Shown here one piece after another: positions 21,781 through 32,734 of a stretch of DNA of 64,000 bases. The stretch is from Letharia columbiana (lineage: Eukaryota; Ascomycota; Lecanoromycetes; Lecanorales; Parmeliaceae). Position numbers and translations under genes: made by a program. Positions within the stretch are counted from its first letter, which is position 1; every line of letters starts with the position of its first letter. The stretch is taken from the NCBI RefSeq assembly GCF_014066305.1, contig NW_023501069.1, forward strand, positions 572,334 through 636,333, written 5' to 3'. The notes beneath the pieces were generated by a model. That model worked only from the letters and a program-made list of their open reading frames with translations. It was not told the DNA's origin and did not search any database.

Positions 21781-23004
21781 ATGTTTCGTCAGCTTCAAAC
21801 ACCTTCTGACGCCATTCCGCGGAGAAGCAGATTGCATCAACAACAATCGCGTAAAAAGAAGAAGCTCATCAAACAGGTCGACAAACCAATAATTACCCCA
21901 CGCTATACTAGGCGCCACTTCGAGGAGCTCAACCAAAACATTCTAGCATTTACACGCACTGCGCAGAAGAACAACAAGTCAGAGCGAGGGCGCGAGCTCG
22001 AGAGAGATAGAGTCGATCAGCAATGGACGCGTTTGATACAAAGACTTTATCCGGCGGATGACCCCAAAAGTTATGAACTTCTGGCTCAGGTAATCATCCA
22101 AGTGGGATATGCACCAATATAATCCAAGTACTGATGCGTACTCTGAAGGTCGAATGCCCGCTGTACAACGGATACTGGGAAAAGCGTGCAGATGAGAAAG
22201 CCTTCTTCGAACGAGAATACCAATCCGAGCTCTATGCGTTCAGCAAAGCTCGACAAAACCCGACTCGGGCTCAGAAGCGGTACTGGCCCGGCTGTATCCT
22301 TATGGAGGACAACGAGTGGAATGAATACGTGATCCCAAGGGTCTCGCTTCTCGCGCTACAGCAAGTCAACTACATGGACTTCGTAAAGAGCGTTCTGCAA
22401 GCGAATCCACTCAAGGACATTTCAAGATTCACGATGCAAGAGCTCTGGGTGGCGGTCGTCACGAAGGTCTATCATTTTGAGGACCCTTTGGACAAAGAGT
22501 TGAAGATTGGGGAGGTAAATAAGAGCAAGAGCCATATCTCTAGAGAGGTTTCGCTGAATGATGTGTGGTTTTCAGACCAATGAGTGCACCCCAGCGGCGT
22601 ACCGCGCGTTGGCAGCGGACTATCGAAGCGCTTATGAGGTTGCGAAAGCGAGGGTAGAGGCCAAACAGATTCTGCGAGAAGACAAAAAGCGAGAGCGCGA
22701 CGATGCTGCAAGCGAAGAAGATGGGAATGGTAGTGGTGAAGACTGGGTGAGATACGAAGAGCATGGGAAGCATAACCATGATGGTTGTGCAGGGAAGCGG
22801 CAGAAGACACAAGACACCAGGGACCAAGCTGAATCAACTAGAAAAGAGAAAGAAACTCCAGGTCAGCATCTCCGGGCAGAGCAAGAGGACGTTGGCGCCT
22901 TTCATTTCGACGAGGCTGCCTGGCAAGATTTTGGAGGAAAGCAAGGCGCACCGGCCACCTTCCACTTCGCAGATACAGGGCTGGCATTTCGTTTCAAAGG
23001 GTAG
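21781..23004 (+). CDS. Uncharacterised paralogous family, copy C
   Basis: Three exons, 21781-22089, 22149-22514 and 22576-23004, give 367 residues. Both introns (59 and 61 bp) are phase 0 and match the positions of the first two introns in copies A and B; the first uses an AAG acceptor after a CTGAT branch site. Exon 1 has a basic start (SRKKKKLIK) and the family helix YTRRHFEELNQNILAFTRT. Exon 2 starts VECPLYNGYW and carries RYWPGCILMED, VIPRVSLLALQQV, DFVKSVLQANP and MQELWVAVVTKVYHF. Exon 3 is charged and helical (LREDKKRERDDA) and ends with a distinct aromatic tail (GAFHFDEAAW, ATFHFADTGLAFRFKG). No membrane or secretion signals. It is the best preserved member and has its promoter. Function unknown. 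Confidence 0.68.
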
Positions 23005-24421
23005 GCACTGTATGTTTGGATGAGGTTTTTCTGAAACAAAGCTCTGGACGTGTCGGGAAAAGGAGGGAGTGTAGTTGAGGTAGCTTGTACTGTCCATATC
23101 AAGCTTGTATGCAGGACCAGAGACGGTGGCATTGGCAGCAAGCCTCTTGCAATGACACTTTATCCACTACTCACAAGGTTCTGACCATTTACAGGATTCT
23201 GAGACTGTAAGAAAGCACCACCGCAGAGGCTCCGCATCAACGTATGCATAGAGTTTTCCTCCGGACAACCTCACGTCTTTCAACCTGCCATCTGTAGGTG
23301 GTGGCTGGTCTTCCGATCTTAGTAGGTCGCTGCCGACCGGCGGATCACATGATCATGAATGATCTTGCTTTCTGGTATTTCGTGATAGCCAGCATCTCCT
23401 TCTCCAAGACACAACGATCCGTTCCACTGTCTGGTACCCAGTCTCTGACTTGCGACCGAGTAGCATACGCATCGTGCCACCTCTCAAGACGCTCCCCACG
23501 AGGCCCAAGAGAACCCATTGTCAATCTCGGTTTTTCCTCGATAGCCGTCAGGGCCTGATCGAGTGAATCTTGATGTTCGAGCCGCTTCATGTGTATAACC
23601 AACCATCTTGGTCTGCTTTCATTCCGACAACAGAATTCCGCACGATTACGAGCGGTTTTGTTGGCGGTACGTCTTCCACAGCTGCTGCCATAAGAAAGGA
23701 CTGCCAACCGATCTTCGATGGCTACAGCCGCATGCCTGGGAAGTTTCGACACCAACATCATCCGAATGCGATGACGATGCGCTTGATACTTGTCACAATC
23801 TGAATGCCTCCGTTCTGCTCGTCATTGCGCGAATGTGATTCTGCTCTTTCGTTCCTTCTCGGTAGTGACCATCTGCCGGGGACCTCTGACTTTTGATCTG
23901 ATTCTTTTCTTCGTTGTGCTATTCGCGAGTATGGAGGTTGGAGGGGATCGCAGGAAGGAACGTGAGATCGTAATTCGGCGTTGCTGGGGAAAAATTTTAC
24001 CAAACTTGTTTATTCTATTTTATACCCCAATGGGATATGAAATTGGGGAGAGTTAAAATAATTTGGGGAAAAATTTTTGGCTCTCCGAATGTCTGATTTG
24101 GCTCTCCGATTGTCTGAGCGCTCACGCCGTACAAGAAGGGGGGTCTGTCCTGTCGCTTTGCGTTGGCTCTAGGAAACCATGGTCGACATCTCTTCCTTTC
24201 TTTGAAGATACACACCTTTGCCATCGTCTTTGAAGTCCTTCAATCTTCTAGCCTTCATGTGCTAAGCCAAAGCCGAACCCGATGTTAGGTTCTTCACCTG
24301 CTTAACGAGAGCCGAGCTGTTGTACCTGGTAGCATATTGGACCTATACACGTTCGATCTTGACTGGTGCTGTCCTAGGAATCCGTTAACCCAGATCCCTC
24401 GATGTTTCTTTCTAGCAACAC
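23005..24421. other. Intergenic region with scattered ORFs
   Basis: A minus-strand ORF (23345-23761) and fragments at 23758-24003 are open but unrecognised and lack a convincing start or splice structure. Sequence 23990-24085 is low-complexity and may be error-prone. I see no supportable gene. Confidence 0.4.
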
Positions 24422-25163
24422 TCACATTTTTTCCTTTCCTGCGTGGTTTTGGGGACGCGTTACAGCTGATTCCGAGGCGGGCCCATCCTTTCCTGAAGCT
24501 GGCTTTTTCGAACAGAACATTGGATTGCCGTCCCCACGGATATCAAACGCTGCCCTGGCACCCGACCAAAAGCCATGCTTTCTGTTTTGTCCCATACAAC
24601 CAAGCATAGCCGCTCCTGAGTAGAACAGCACTTCTGAGACCAAAATGGTCTCGGTCCCTGAATGGTTCTCTCTGGCAACAATCACGCCGAGTCTGTTGCT
24701 GCGTGTTTCTGGGTCTGAGCGCCGCCGTGCACTACCAAGCCTGGTCCTTCGTTTCCATTGTGATCTGATGAGGGAAACCAAGTTCATCCATGCGACATGA
24801 TCTTCCGGGTTCCCACGGTGAGACCGAATCGTATAACCTCTTCGCGGTGTACCTGTACAGCGATGGTCAGTCTCTTGAAGCTTCTGCAGGTGCATTGACG
24901 AGGTTACGAGCCAAGCTTACCTGACTGAGAAACATCCAGCCTACGGCATGGCCTTTGCAAAACTCCAGATTAACCTGGTTCTTCCAAGACAGAGCGACAT
25001 GCTCATAGGGTAGGGCCATTCCCGTGTCGTTGCACTTCTCGAGTAGATTCTTAGTGTTTATCTTGGTCGTTGGTTCTAGAAGCTGAGGAGCCATTGGTAG
25101 ACCTGACGGCGGAGTTGGGTGGTGGTAATCCTCGAAAGTGCCGTAGCGACTGGAGTGGACCAT
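24422..25163 (-). CDS. Hypothetical protein, weakly supported
   Basis: Two minus-strand exons (25163-24921 and 24883-24422) would give 234 residues. The donor is a perfect GTAAGC and the acceptor CTGCAG keeps phase 0, but the intron would be only 37 bp, shorter than any other here. Exon 1 is Pro-rich then contains YEHVALSWKNQVNLEF. Exon 2 is basic, with WKRRTRLGSARRR, and ends at GKEKM. No family recognised. The alternative acceptor at CTGTACAG leads quickly to a stop. It may be non-coding. Confidence 0.25.
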
Positions 25164-25418
25164 AGTAGGCTAGAGAATTGAATGGTGGGAAGGGTGGAGG
25201 TGTGTGTCCCGTGAGCTTGAAGGATTGTCTCAACACAGAGAACACATGAAAAGCCACCCGCTGACCGGTCTAGCGAGCGGTTGCAGAGGTTTCAATCACA
25301 CATGTGTCTTTAACAACACTACCTGATATTCTTCAAACACCACCCTAAATACATAAATACTGTTGCAAGCTTCCAGCCCCCTCGCTATCATAATCCCAGC
25401 TTCCTTACCGATAACACA

Positions 25419-26337
25419 ATGCCACGAGCGACGAACAAGCGCAAGGAGGCGGAGGAGGGATCTAGTGATGAGACGCCGCCGGTGCGTCAGAATAAGACTC
25501 GTCGTACGAGGTATGTACACTTCCGAGCAAGTTCTTCCCATGCCATACTGCGTTTCACAGCGCAAGATCCACTTTGCAAGCCCCTAAAGCCACCTCACTA
25601 CTCGTGTTGCTGGTTCGAACAAGAGAGGCTGATTTCCACATCTTCGCAGCGGAAACACCGTCAAGTTCGCGCACACCGTCCAAGGTCAGTGAAAAGGCGG
25701 CCCTTGACCTCTCGATGCATACACTGACAGCGAAATAGCCGTTTCCTTTGGCGAGTATCAACAACCCAAGTCGATTCTGAAGACCAGGTCCGAACCATTC
25801 CCTATCGCTCCTGGGTCCCCCAATACAGCAAGATCTCCGTCTCCCGAACCCTCAAAGGAATTTGAAGAGGAGGAGTTTGACAGAGAAGAAGTAGATACGA
25901 TGAGAAAGCTCGCTGAAGCTGCGATAAATTTGGCGAGAAAGGCTCGCAAGGAGCAGCTAGAACATGGTCTTGCGGCAGTCCAGAAGGAGCTCGCATTTAC
26001 CAAAAACGATCTCGAGAACGTCCGTTTCAGCGAGAAGATCTACATGCAATCAACAGAGAAAGTCATGCAATCACGAGACAAACTGGTACGCGCTCTCGCG
26101 GACGCTGACAAGCGCACGGAAACTGCCCGCGCGGAGGTCAAGGAGGCTCTGTTGGCCCAGGGCAAATCGGAGAACAAGTCCAGAGCGCTGGAACTCCAAC
26201 TGAAAAGAGCAGACGAACAGGTGGAGAAGCTGCAGCAGGAGCTAGCCGTTATAAGGGAGAAGGAAGAGAAGGGGAAGTTGCTGGGCAAGAAGACAGCGAT
26301 GGAAAAGGCGGATGGAGGCAACGGGGACACCAAGTAG
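25419..26337 (+). CDS. Coiled-coil protein with SILK-like motif
   Basis: Three exons, 25419-25510, 25650-25684 and 25739-26337, joined by introns of 139 and 54 bp, give 241 residues with consistent phases (2 then 1). The start is basic (MPRATNKRKEAEEG). Then come TVKFAHTVQAVSFGEYQQ and PKSILKTRSEPF (about 35-65), a Pro/Ser linker, and a long heptad-rich coiled coil (about 90-225) rich in Lys, Glu and Ala, ending MEKADGGNGDTK. The SILK sequence and nearby V-x-F motifs resemble the docking motifs of protein phosphatase 1 regulators; that is inference from short motifs only. No membrane segment or signal peptide. A 35-base middle exon makes the gene easy to mis-annotate. Confidence 0.6.
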
Positions 26338-29324
26338 GGCACGACAATGAAAAGGCTGCCACATGAGGACATGCATTCATGAGAGGATGTACGCACCTTC
26401 TTGGCAAACCTAGTTTTTAAATCTTCGACTGTACGCTATGATAGAATTTAAAGAGCCTTCAAATCAGCCTAAGTCATCTCCATTTGCCAGCTGATTTTGA
26501 CTTGTCGGACAGTCAGTAGCACCGCTCAACTTTCAAGGTAGGCTACAATGAGCAAAGAACAGTACTCTACAAGTCTCCACTTGGTCAACGATGGCGATAA
26601 TGAACCCTATTAGTAAAATCGTGGCAGCAGCGTAAGTCAGAATACAAACGAGAAGGTAGAGAAATCTTTTAATAAGCGCAAGAAAAGGAACAGGCAGAAA
26701 CAAAATTGGAAGGGAAGCAGAATAAAGAAGCACTGGTAAAGTGATACGATTGAAAGACAACAAAAGGCAAATGGGAAAAAAAGATGGGCGAACGAAGGAG
26801 GGTAGGTAGGTAGGTAGGAAGGAGGGAAGGCGTAGTTTGTCGGTTCCGCTCTAAGTGGGATTCCATAATTCAGAGTCCATCCACACCGCTCTTGAAACCC
26901 AAGGTAGGTCGACTTCCCACTGGTGGGAGACGTGTTATACCATTTTTGACCTTTAGCGTGATTGGCCGCAATGAACCATCATTACTATGGTCTCCAAAGA
27001 TGAACATATGGTGTGAAAGCGAGTATAGTTTGTAGATAGTGAATTTAGTCGACACTGAAAGTTGGTTAGCGCAACGGGAATCCAATATTTCGGGAATTCA
27101 AACGACTGGACCAAAGAACCTAGGCGATTGAATTTAAATCACGCTAATTCATTCATATAGCAAGTGAATGGCGTCCGGATGATCATTCGGGCAATGCAGC
27201 TCCGGCCAGCTAAAACTTCGACCCGGCAATCCGCGAGTCTTAAGCTGCTCGATAGCTGTGTTCAAAGGCCTCTTAATAGAGGTTAGCTATGCTCTTTTGC
27301 TTCTCGGGTCACTCAGCGATGCGCGCTTAGTCGAGCCGGACTAATAGCTTCAATTCCACCCAGTCAACTCCCATGCGCCCTGCGTCGTATGCACGCACTA
27401 ATAGTATACTATCCCCACCTCCTGCGAAACTATTTTGGTCTCGTCCTATGAATATCCAGCTACTGATACAGATGCTCAGGAGCTAAAAGATCACACCATT
27501 TCGTGCTTTCAACGAGAAGACACAACTATAGTTTCAGGCAAAATCTCCATACTGGCAACTCCATCCAACAACATTGATACAAAAAAATTCAGGATGCGGA
27601 TTCAAAGAGTTCCCCTGTCCGTGAAGATGCAGCATGTGGAGGAAAAGGGCCAGGCCATCTCAGGCAAATACAGACAACTACGAAGCCCACAAAAAGTGAC
27701 TTTGGAGGTGACGACCGTTAGACTAAAAGCCAGATATTCCGAAGCGTTAGACAATCCGAGATACGCTCAGCCTGGTGGAGTACTTCGAGGATAATGATCG
27801 ATGTGGCTACAAAGCCACGCAGGCGAGAACTGTGCAACCGTGCAAGGGCGCCATTTAAAAGAAAACGCAAGCTTGCCGCCCAGAATCCATCACTGCCCCT
27901 TGGTGCCGTTATGAGGAAGTTGATTACAACCGCAGACTTCAAAATGCTTGCTGCTGGATGGGTAACGAACGTTGGAGAAGGAGACGTCGTCTAGACAAGA
28001 TTTTGCTAGGCTTCTCCGTCCTATCCATAGAAGCTAATTCGGATGCTACGGTGAAAGTTTCACACTTTGTTCGTATGGACCTATATTGCGCCTTGAGACT
28101 TAGATGTACACTGCGAAACACTCTTATTTACTCCTCCTCCCAGGCTCTGCCACTTCTCTTCCTACTGAGCCAATAGGCAAGTGTGTAAAACGACAAACCC
28201 TAGAATCTCTCTTCAAGCCAGAAAGATGGCGTGCTCCTCGACGGACCGACACACTGATACTGTTCGAGAAGTATCGTGTTCCGTCCCATGCCTTAATTGA
28301 AGCCTTGTTGTACTATCGGCAATGTGCTCATCAATCCTCCTCCTCCCTTCTTCTGTATATATTCCTGCCGTTTGATTCAAACCCTTATGCGCTGTGTCGT
28401 TCTTGACACATCAATCGTTCTACTTAACTTAGTGATCTCCGGTTGCGCCGCTATGATCATTGTCTTCATATCTAACGCGGTGCTTGTTGTACAAAGGAGC
28501 ATGAATGCTAATGGATGAGGCCAAAGGAATATCGTTGCTGGCGCCAAGAGCCCTGGAATGCGCCAGTCCTTCAAAGCTCACATATGTATCACATCAGTGG
28601 CTCATTTTCAATAAGTAAGTCCTAGATTCGAGCATGACGGGTAGATTTTCTAAGATGATAAGACTAGTACCTATGGTCAAAAGGTAGTTAGCTGCTCTTC
28701 ACAACTATCACCATTCCTTCAATCATGAAGAGTATCCAGGAGAGAGAAGCCAGTGAAAATGCTGGTAAGAGACGATAACAGTACTCGTGGCTACCTAACA
28801 ACGGGAATGCTGTGTGCAATGTGGTTCAGGCAATGGATCAAGTCTACTCGAAGGACGTGTCTATGTTGATTGAATTTTGCTGTCTTTTGCTACGATCATG
28901 TATCTCAGCTCACAACTGCAGGAGGCTCAACTTGTGGATAGCATATTACTCTACCATGAAAGAATGTGGGTTCGCCGTGTCGGAATTCAAGCATTAAAGA
29001 GGCTAGCACTGCTAGGGTATTAGCTTACACCGCAGATATAATCAGTCGGAGCTAGACCAGTTGAGCATCGCCTTCTTTAACAGTGAAGATCTTTATGCAC
29101 TTCACTAAATTGGTGATAAAAAGGGAAGGTGACATTCGGCATAGAGCGATTAGAGGCAGTAGACGTTCGCAACGAAAGCGGCCCATTGCTGGCAAGGAAG
29201 TCCACAATCTGATCCAGCAAAATAAGCACAGACCCTTGCCGCGTTTGTGAGCTTGAATATCTCGTGCCTTCCGAGTTATTCGAATGGGAGGAAACTCTTA
29301 AGGTTGCAACCTACATCTCACGTT
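26338..29324. other. Long gene-poor stretch
   Basis: About 3 kb without a gene I can support. A GTAG microsatellite lies at about 26803-26820. The longest ORF (27435-27794, plus, 119 codons) has no recognised motif or splice context. The region 28600-29320 directly precedes the HET gene and may hold its promoter. Confidence 0.45.
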
Positions 29325-31618
29325 ATGGACATACTACCAAATGCGCCTTGCGCTCATTGCAAGTTCATCAGTCCTCACAATGGAGAAAACAAATTGGGTA
29401 GGATCAGCATCCCTTATAATCGCGTCGATCAATACCCGAACTTTCCTGCACTCGAGGTTTCCTCTCGGAAAGGAATGTGCTTTTTATGGCCTCTTGAGGC
29501 ATGCTCTACAAGATAAGCACAAAGACGAGAAGATAGCAGAAGCCGAGAGCGATTTCCACCCAGAAATTCGCGCCAAGTGGCCCACATCCGGATGGAATGG
29601 CCTGGTGACAGTCGACCGTGCAGTCTTTTCAACCGAAGAAGACTGGACTGAACGTGATCGGAGTCAAGCAACCGACCAGTCTCTCGGTGGTGTTCACACT
29701 CTGTCCCTTGGATTCTGGCCGTATCCTCCACGACGCAACGTTAGTAGCCCTGAATCCAAATTTACTTGGGTATGGTCTGCAGTGTACGCGGATTCCGGTA
29801 AGTGGGAAAATGGTTTGATGTTGCCTTTGCTCATGGTGTCTAGATTCTGAAGCGTCTCTACGAGGGAACATAAGGCGGAAAAAGCCCCACATGGAGACTC
29901 TATCCGACGCCAATGTATTATTGATCTCTAGATGGCTAAGCATTTGCTCGACGCTACATATTGAATGCCGCCACAAGAGTGATACAAGATTACCAACACG
30001 CGTCATAGACGTTGGTCCGGCAGACAATTCACAACATCCGCGTCTAATAGTCACTTCAAAGGAGTCAGGAGAATATGTGGCCCTCAGTCACTGCTGGGGA
30101 TCTTTAATCGCGTTTGATTCGCGCCAGCATGCTCGGACATTGAAAATCAACCCTCAAAGACATGTTAGGTGGGATACCTCTGAACATGTTGCCCCAGAAC
30201 TTTCAGGTGGAGTTCTCATTGTTCGGAAGCTGCAGTTGCGCTTTCTATGGATTGATGCTTTGTGCATCATTCAAGATGACCCAGCGGACTGGGCAAGGGA
30301 AGCTGCGAGAATGAACGATGTCTATGGATTAGCCTATCTGACTATAGCTGCAACTTCCGCTATATCTAGTACTGATGGTTTCCTAAAGCGGTCGCAGGAG
30401 ACAACCATCAGTATACCCTACCACAAGGACGTTCGCGCCGAACCTGCCGGCCTCCTCTTCCTAGCTTACATGCGAACGGGTGGCGATACAAGGGTCTTGG
30501 TTTTCTAACATAGAAACAGTTCGCTGGAATACCAGAGGCTGGACCTTTCAGGACCGCTTCCTATCAAAACGTGTGCTGCATTTTACAGGAAGAAAGTTGT
30601 TTTGGGAATGTCGTGTGATTGACGCCTCGGAAGGAAATGAGCCACCCCGTGATCCACGTTACCGGACCTCATGGTTGAAACACGAGGGCTAAGATGAGTC
30701 TGGTCTTTCGCTAACAGGGCAACAGAAATCACAAAATTAAATATTTCACACTGGGGTAAGTTTTGGATCTAGACTGACAGATAGCCTCGAAAAAGGCCCC
30801 CCCAAAAAAAAAAAACATGTCTGAGCGATGAAAAAGAGTATAAGGGGGGGGGGGGGGGGCTAGTTGCTCGAGCAAACCGCTGGAGCTTCCGAGTCACACT
30901 TTGATGTTGATGCGTGATACAGCACAGTTTCCAGGTACGCTGGCACTGATTTTTACATATACGTGGTAAATAGTGACGCCGTCAAGGTACTCTGCTCGTG
31001 ATCTCAGCCGTGAAACAGACGTGTTGCCGGCCTTGTCTGGTCTCGCTCATGCTTTTAGAGCCGCTCATGGTATGGGGAAATGCACTGATAACAATGATTA
31101 TCTTGCAGGAATTTGGCGGGATGACCTTTTAAGAGGTCCGCTTTGGAATCCGCACGATAGCAGCCGGGCAAGCAGATACAGTCAGTATATTGCGCCTACG
31201 TGGTCATGGGCCTCAATCAATGGGCAGGTCCATTTCCCGTCCGGAGGTTTAGGCATCAAAAGTACCCCAACTTTTGTCAATGCAAGCCTTTGAACCAAAA
31301 ATGGACGACCACCTGGGAGCGATCGTTGCTCTTGCAAAGGTTCGACGTCCGTGTGAAGTCGTGGAAAAGGCTTACAGCTCGTGGTATCCATGGGATCTAC
31401 GATTCGAGGGAAGACATATTGCTAATGGTGCATTTGACGTGAACAGTGAAGGTGGCAGGAACACTGTATGGGCAATGGAGTGCATGCTCCAAAAGCACTG
31501 GAATTATCGGGACCATCCTACCATGCTCTTGCTGCATAGATCAGGAACTACGCCCGATACATACGAGCGCGTGGGAGTGGCGAGAATAGGAAGAACAATG
31601 GCTCGGATTCTTCAATGA
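29325..31618 (+). pseudogene. HET-domain protein gene, frame-broken
   Basis: A complete HET architecture is visible across several frames. The N-terminal part has CAHCKFISP and, after a shift, CAFYGLLRHAL. A 46-bp GT-AG intron at 29798-29843 is followed by the HET core YVALSHCWGS, RFLWIDALCIIQDDPADW, DVYGLAYLTIAATSA, and then RGWTFQDRFLSKRVLHF with LFWECR. The C-terminal part has YSARDLSRETDVLPALSGLA, YLAGIWRDDLL and APTWSWASINGQV. HET proteins trigger incompatibility cell death when non-self partners meet. Frame breaks at 29469-29471 (AAA), 30478-30480 (GGG) and 31272-31275 (TTTT) are each repaired by removing one base. The interval 30690-30970 contains a stop and the poor tract at 30790-30865. 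It is either a pseudogene or an intact gene in bad consensus sequence. Confidence 0.75.
30790..30865. other. Homopolymer tract inside the HET gene, probable assembly damage
   Basis: C7 followed by A12, then a G17 run. It interrupts the HET gene between its LFWECR region and the YSARDL region. The resemblance to the 16.85-kb tract suggests poor consensus rather than biology. Confidence 0.55.
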
Positions 31619-31966
31619 TTGCGAGCCCCGAGAGAATAGGCAGAGTCGGAAAAGCTTTCTTGACGACTGCGGAACACCATTGGACCACACTTTCTGACCT
31701 CGCCTATTCTCCGTATGTGAAGAGTAACATTCATAGCACTCGACAAGACGGGCGCGTGCAATGATGTCATGCCACAATTCGTTTCTTATGTCGACGTCGA
31801 AGGTATTATATGAATTGGCGAGAATCACAATCTTCATCAAGTCGAGATATAGCACATCCTCGCATTTGCTGAAAGCAGTCTCCGAAATAAGGATACTTTT
31901 ACGGTAAACCTCCAGGAACAAGACTCGGTCTGCTTTTGGGGTTGGTGTCTTAGGTGGCATTAGCAT
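31541..31966 (-). CDS. Hypothetical 141-residue protein, convergent with the HET gene
   Basis: A single-exon ORF overlapping the 3' end of the HET gene by about 78 bp on the opposite strand. The first 80 residues look protein-like (LFLEVYRKSILISETAF, VLYLDLMKIVILANSYN, IRNELWHDIIARARL) and helical. The rest, which overlaps the HET gene, is low in structure. A start at the third codon (MPPKTPTPKA) is equally plausible. No family recognised. It could also be the antisense shadow of regulatory sequence. Confidence 0.3.
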   Translation of the reverse strand: MLMPPKTPTPKADRVLFLEVYRKSILISETAFSKCEDVLYLDLMKIVILANSYNTFDVDIRNELWHDIIARARLVECYECYSSHTENRRGQKVWSNGVPQSSRKLFRLCLFSRGSQSLKNPSHCSSYSRHSHALVCIGRSS

Positions 31967-32734
31967 GTATCTTTACAGCCGAGCTGCGCTATCATCAAAT
32001 GCTGTCTTGTCGAATGCCGTCTCGCAGTGTCACGATTTCCAGTAGCATACACCTGAATCCCTGGACGGCCTTGCCATAAGATCAACCTACCGGCCTACCT
32101 AAGGTAGGTATACATTTAACCAGATCTGCCCACTGCGCGGGGCCACTGAGACTAGAATAGGACCAGGTCTTTTCTGGGTGATGTGTTCCCTTAATGCTTC
32201 TCTAGCATGTATGTAAGGTATCTACCAGTCCATAAACAACTTTGAGTAAGCATATAAGGTACATAGGTACTGTTGTGCCGACCACCGTAGTAGAGATCTG
32301 CAGGCTAACCCGAAGGGAATTAGCTTGCCAGAAGAGGCTTAGTGAGCTTGCCAGGTGTGGGTGACTGTGGCAATGTGGCAAGCTGCCTGTCACACTCGAA
32401 GCTATCATGCATTCTATACAGCGACGTCGAATCAACCATTGAGAAATGTGGAGTATCATCGAAGCGCTCTCCCGAGGTTCGTTGCGCCATCGAGCACGCC
32501 CTTACAACTGACTGGCGCTGTTGAGACTCACAATCTTGTCGTTGCCTATGTGTCTGGCAAACAGGAAATTTTCTCTCGACCTCAGCCTTTCTACTCGTTC
32601 ATGCCGGAGTCCTAGAGTTCCATTTCCAGTGCTCCTCTGTGCGTCCATTGATCTAGCGGTGGATGCCTTGTCTAACGTGAGTTCGGGTAACTCTGAGGAC
32701 AATCGTCCCTTCTCAGCGTGAATTCTTACTCAAG
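31967..32734. other. Intergenic region upstream of the NACHT gene
   Basis: Contains a near-palindrome CCTACCTAAGGTAGG at 32094-32108 and further AAGGTAC/TAGGTAC copies nearby (32215-32270). Short ORFs at 32342-32721 on both strands are not supported. The last 200 bases should include the NACHT gene promoter. Confidence 0.45.

Noticed and set aside
23345..23761. 138-codon minus-strand ORF
   Set aside because: No motif, no plausible promoter or exon partner; length alone is not enough here.
27435..27794. 119-codon plus-strand ORF
   Set aside because: No recognised domain and no flanking exons; possible but unsupported.
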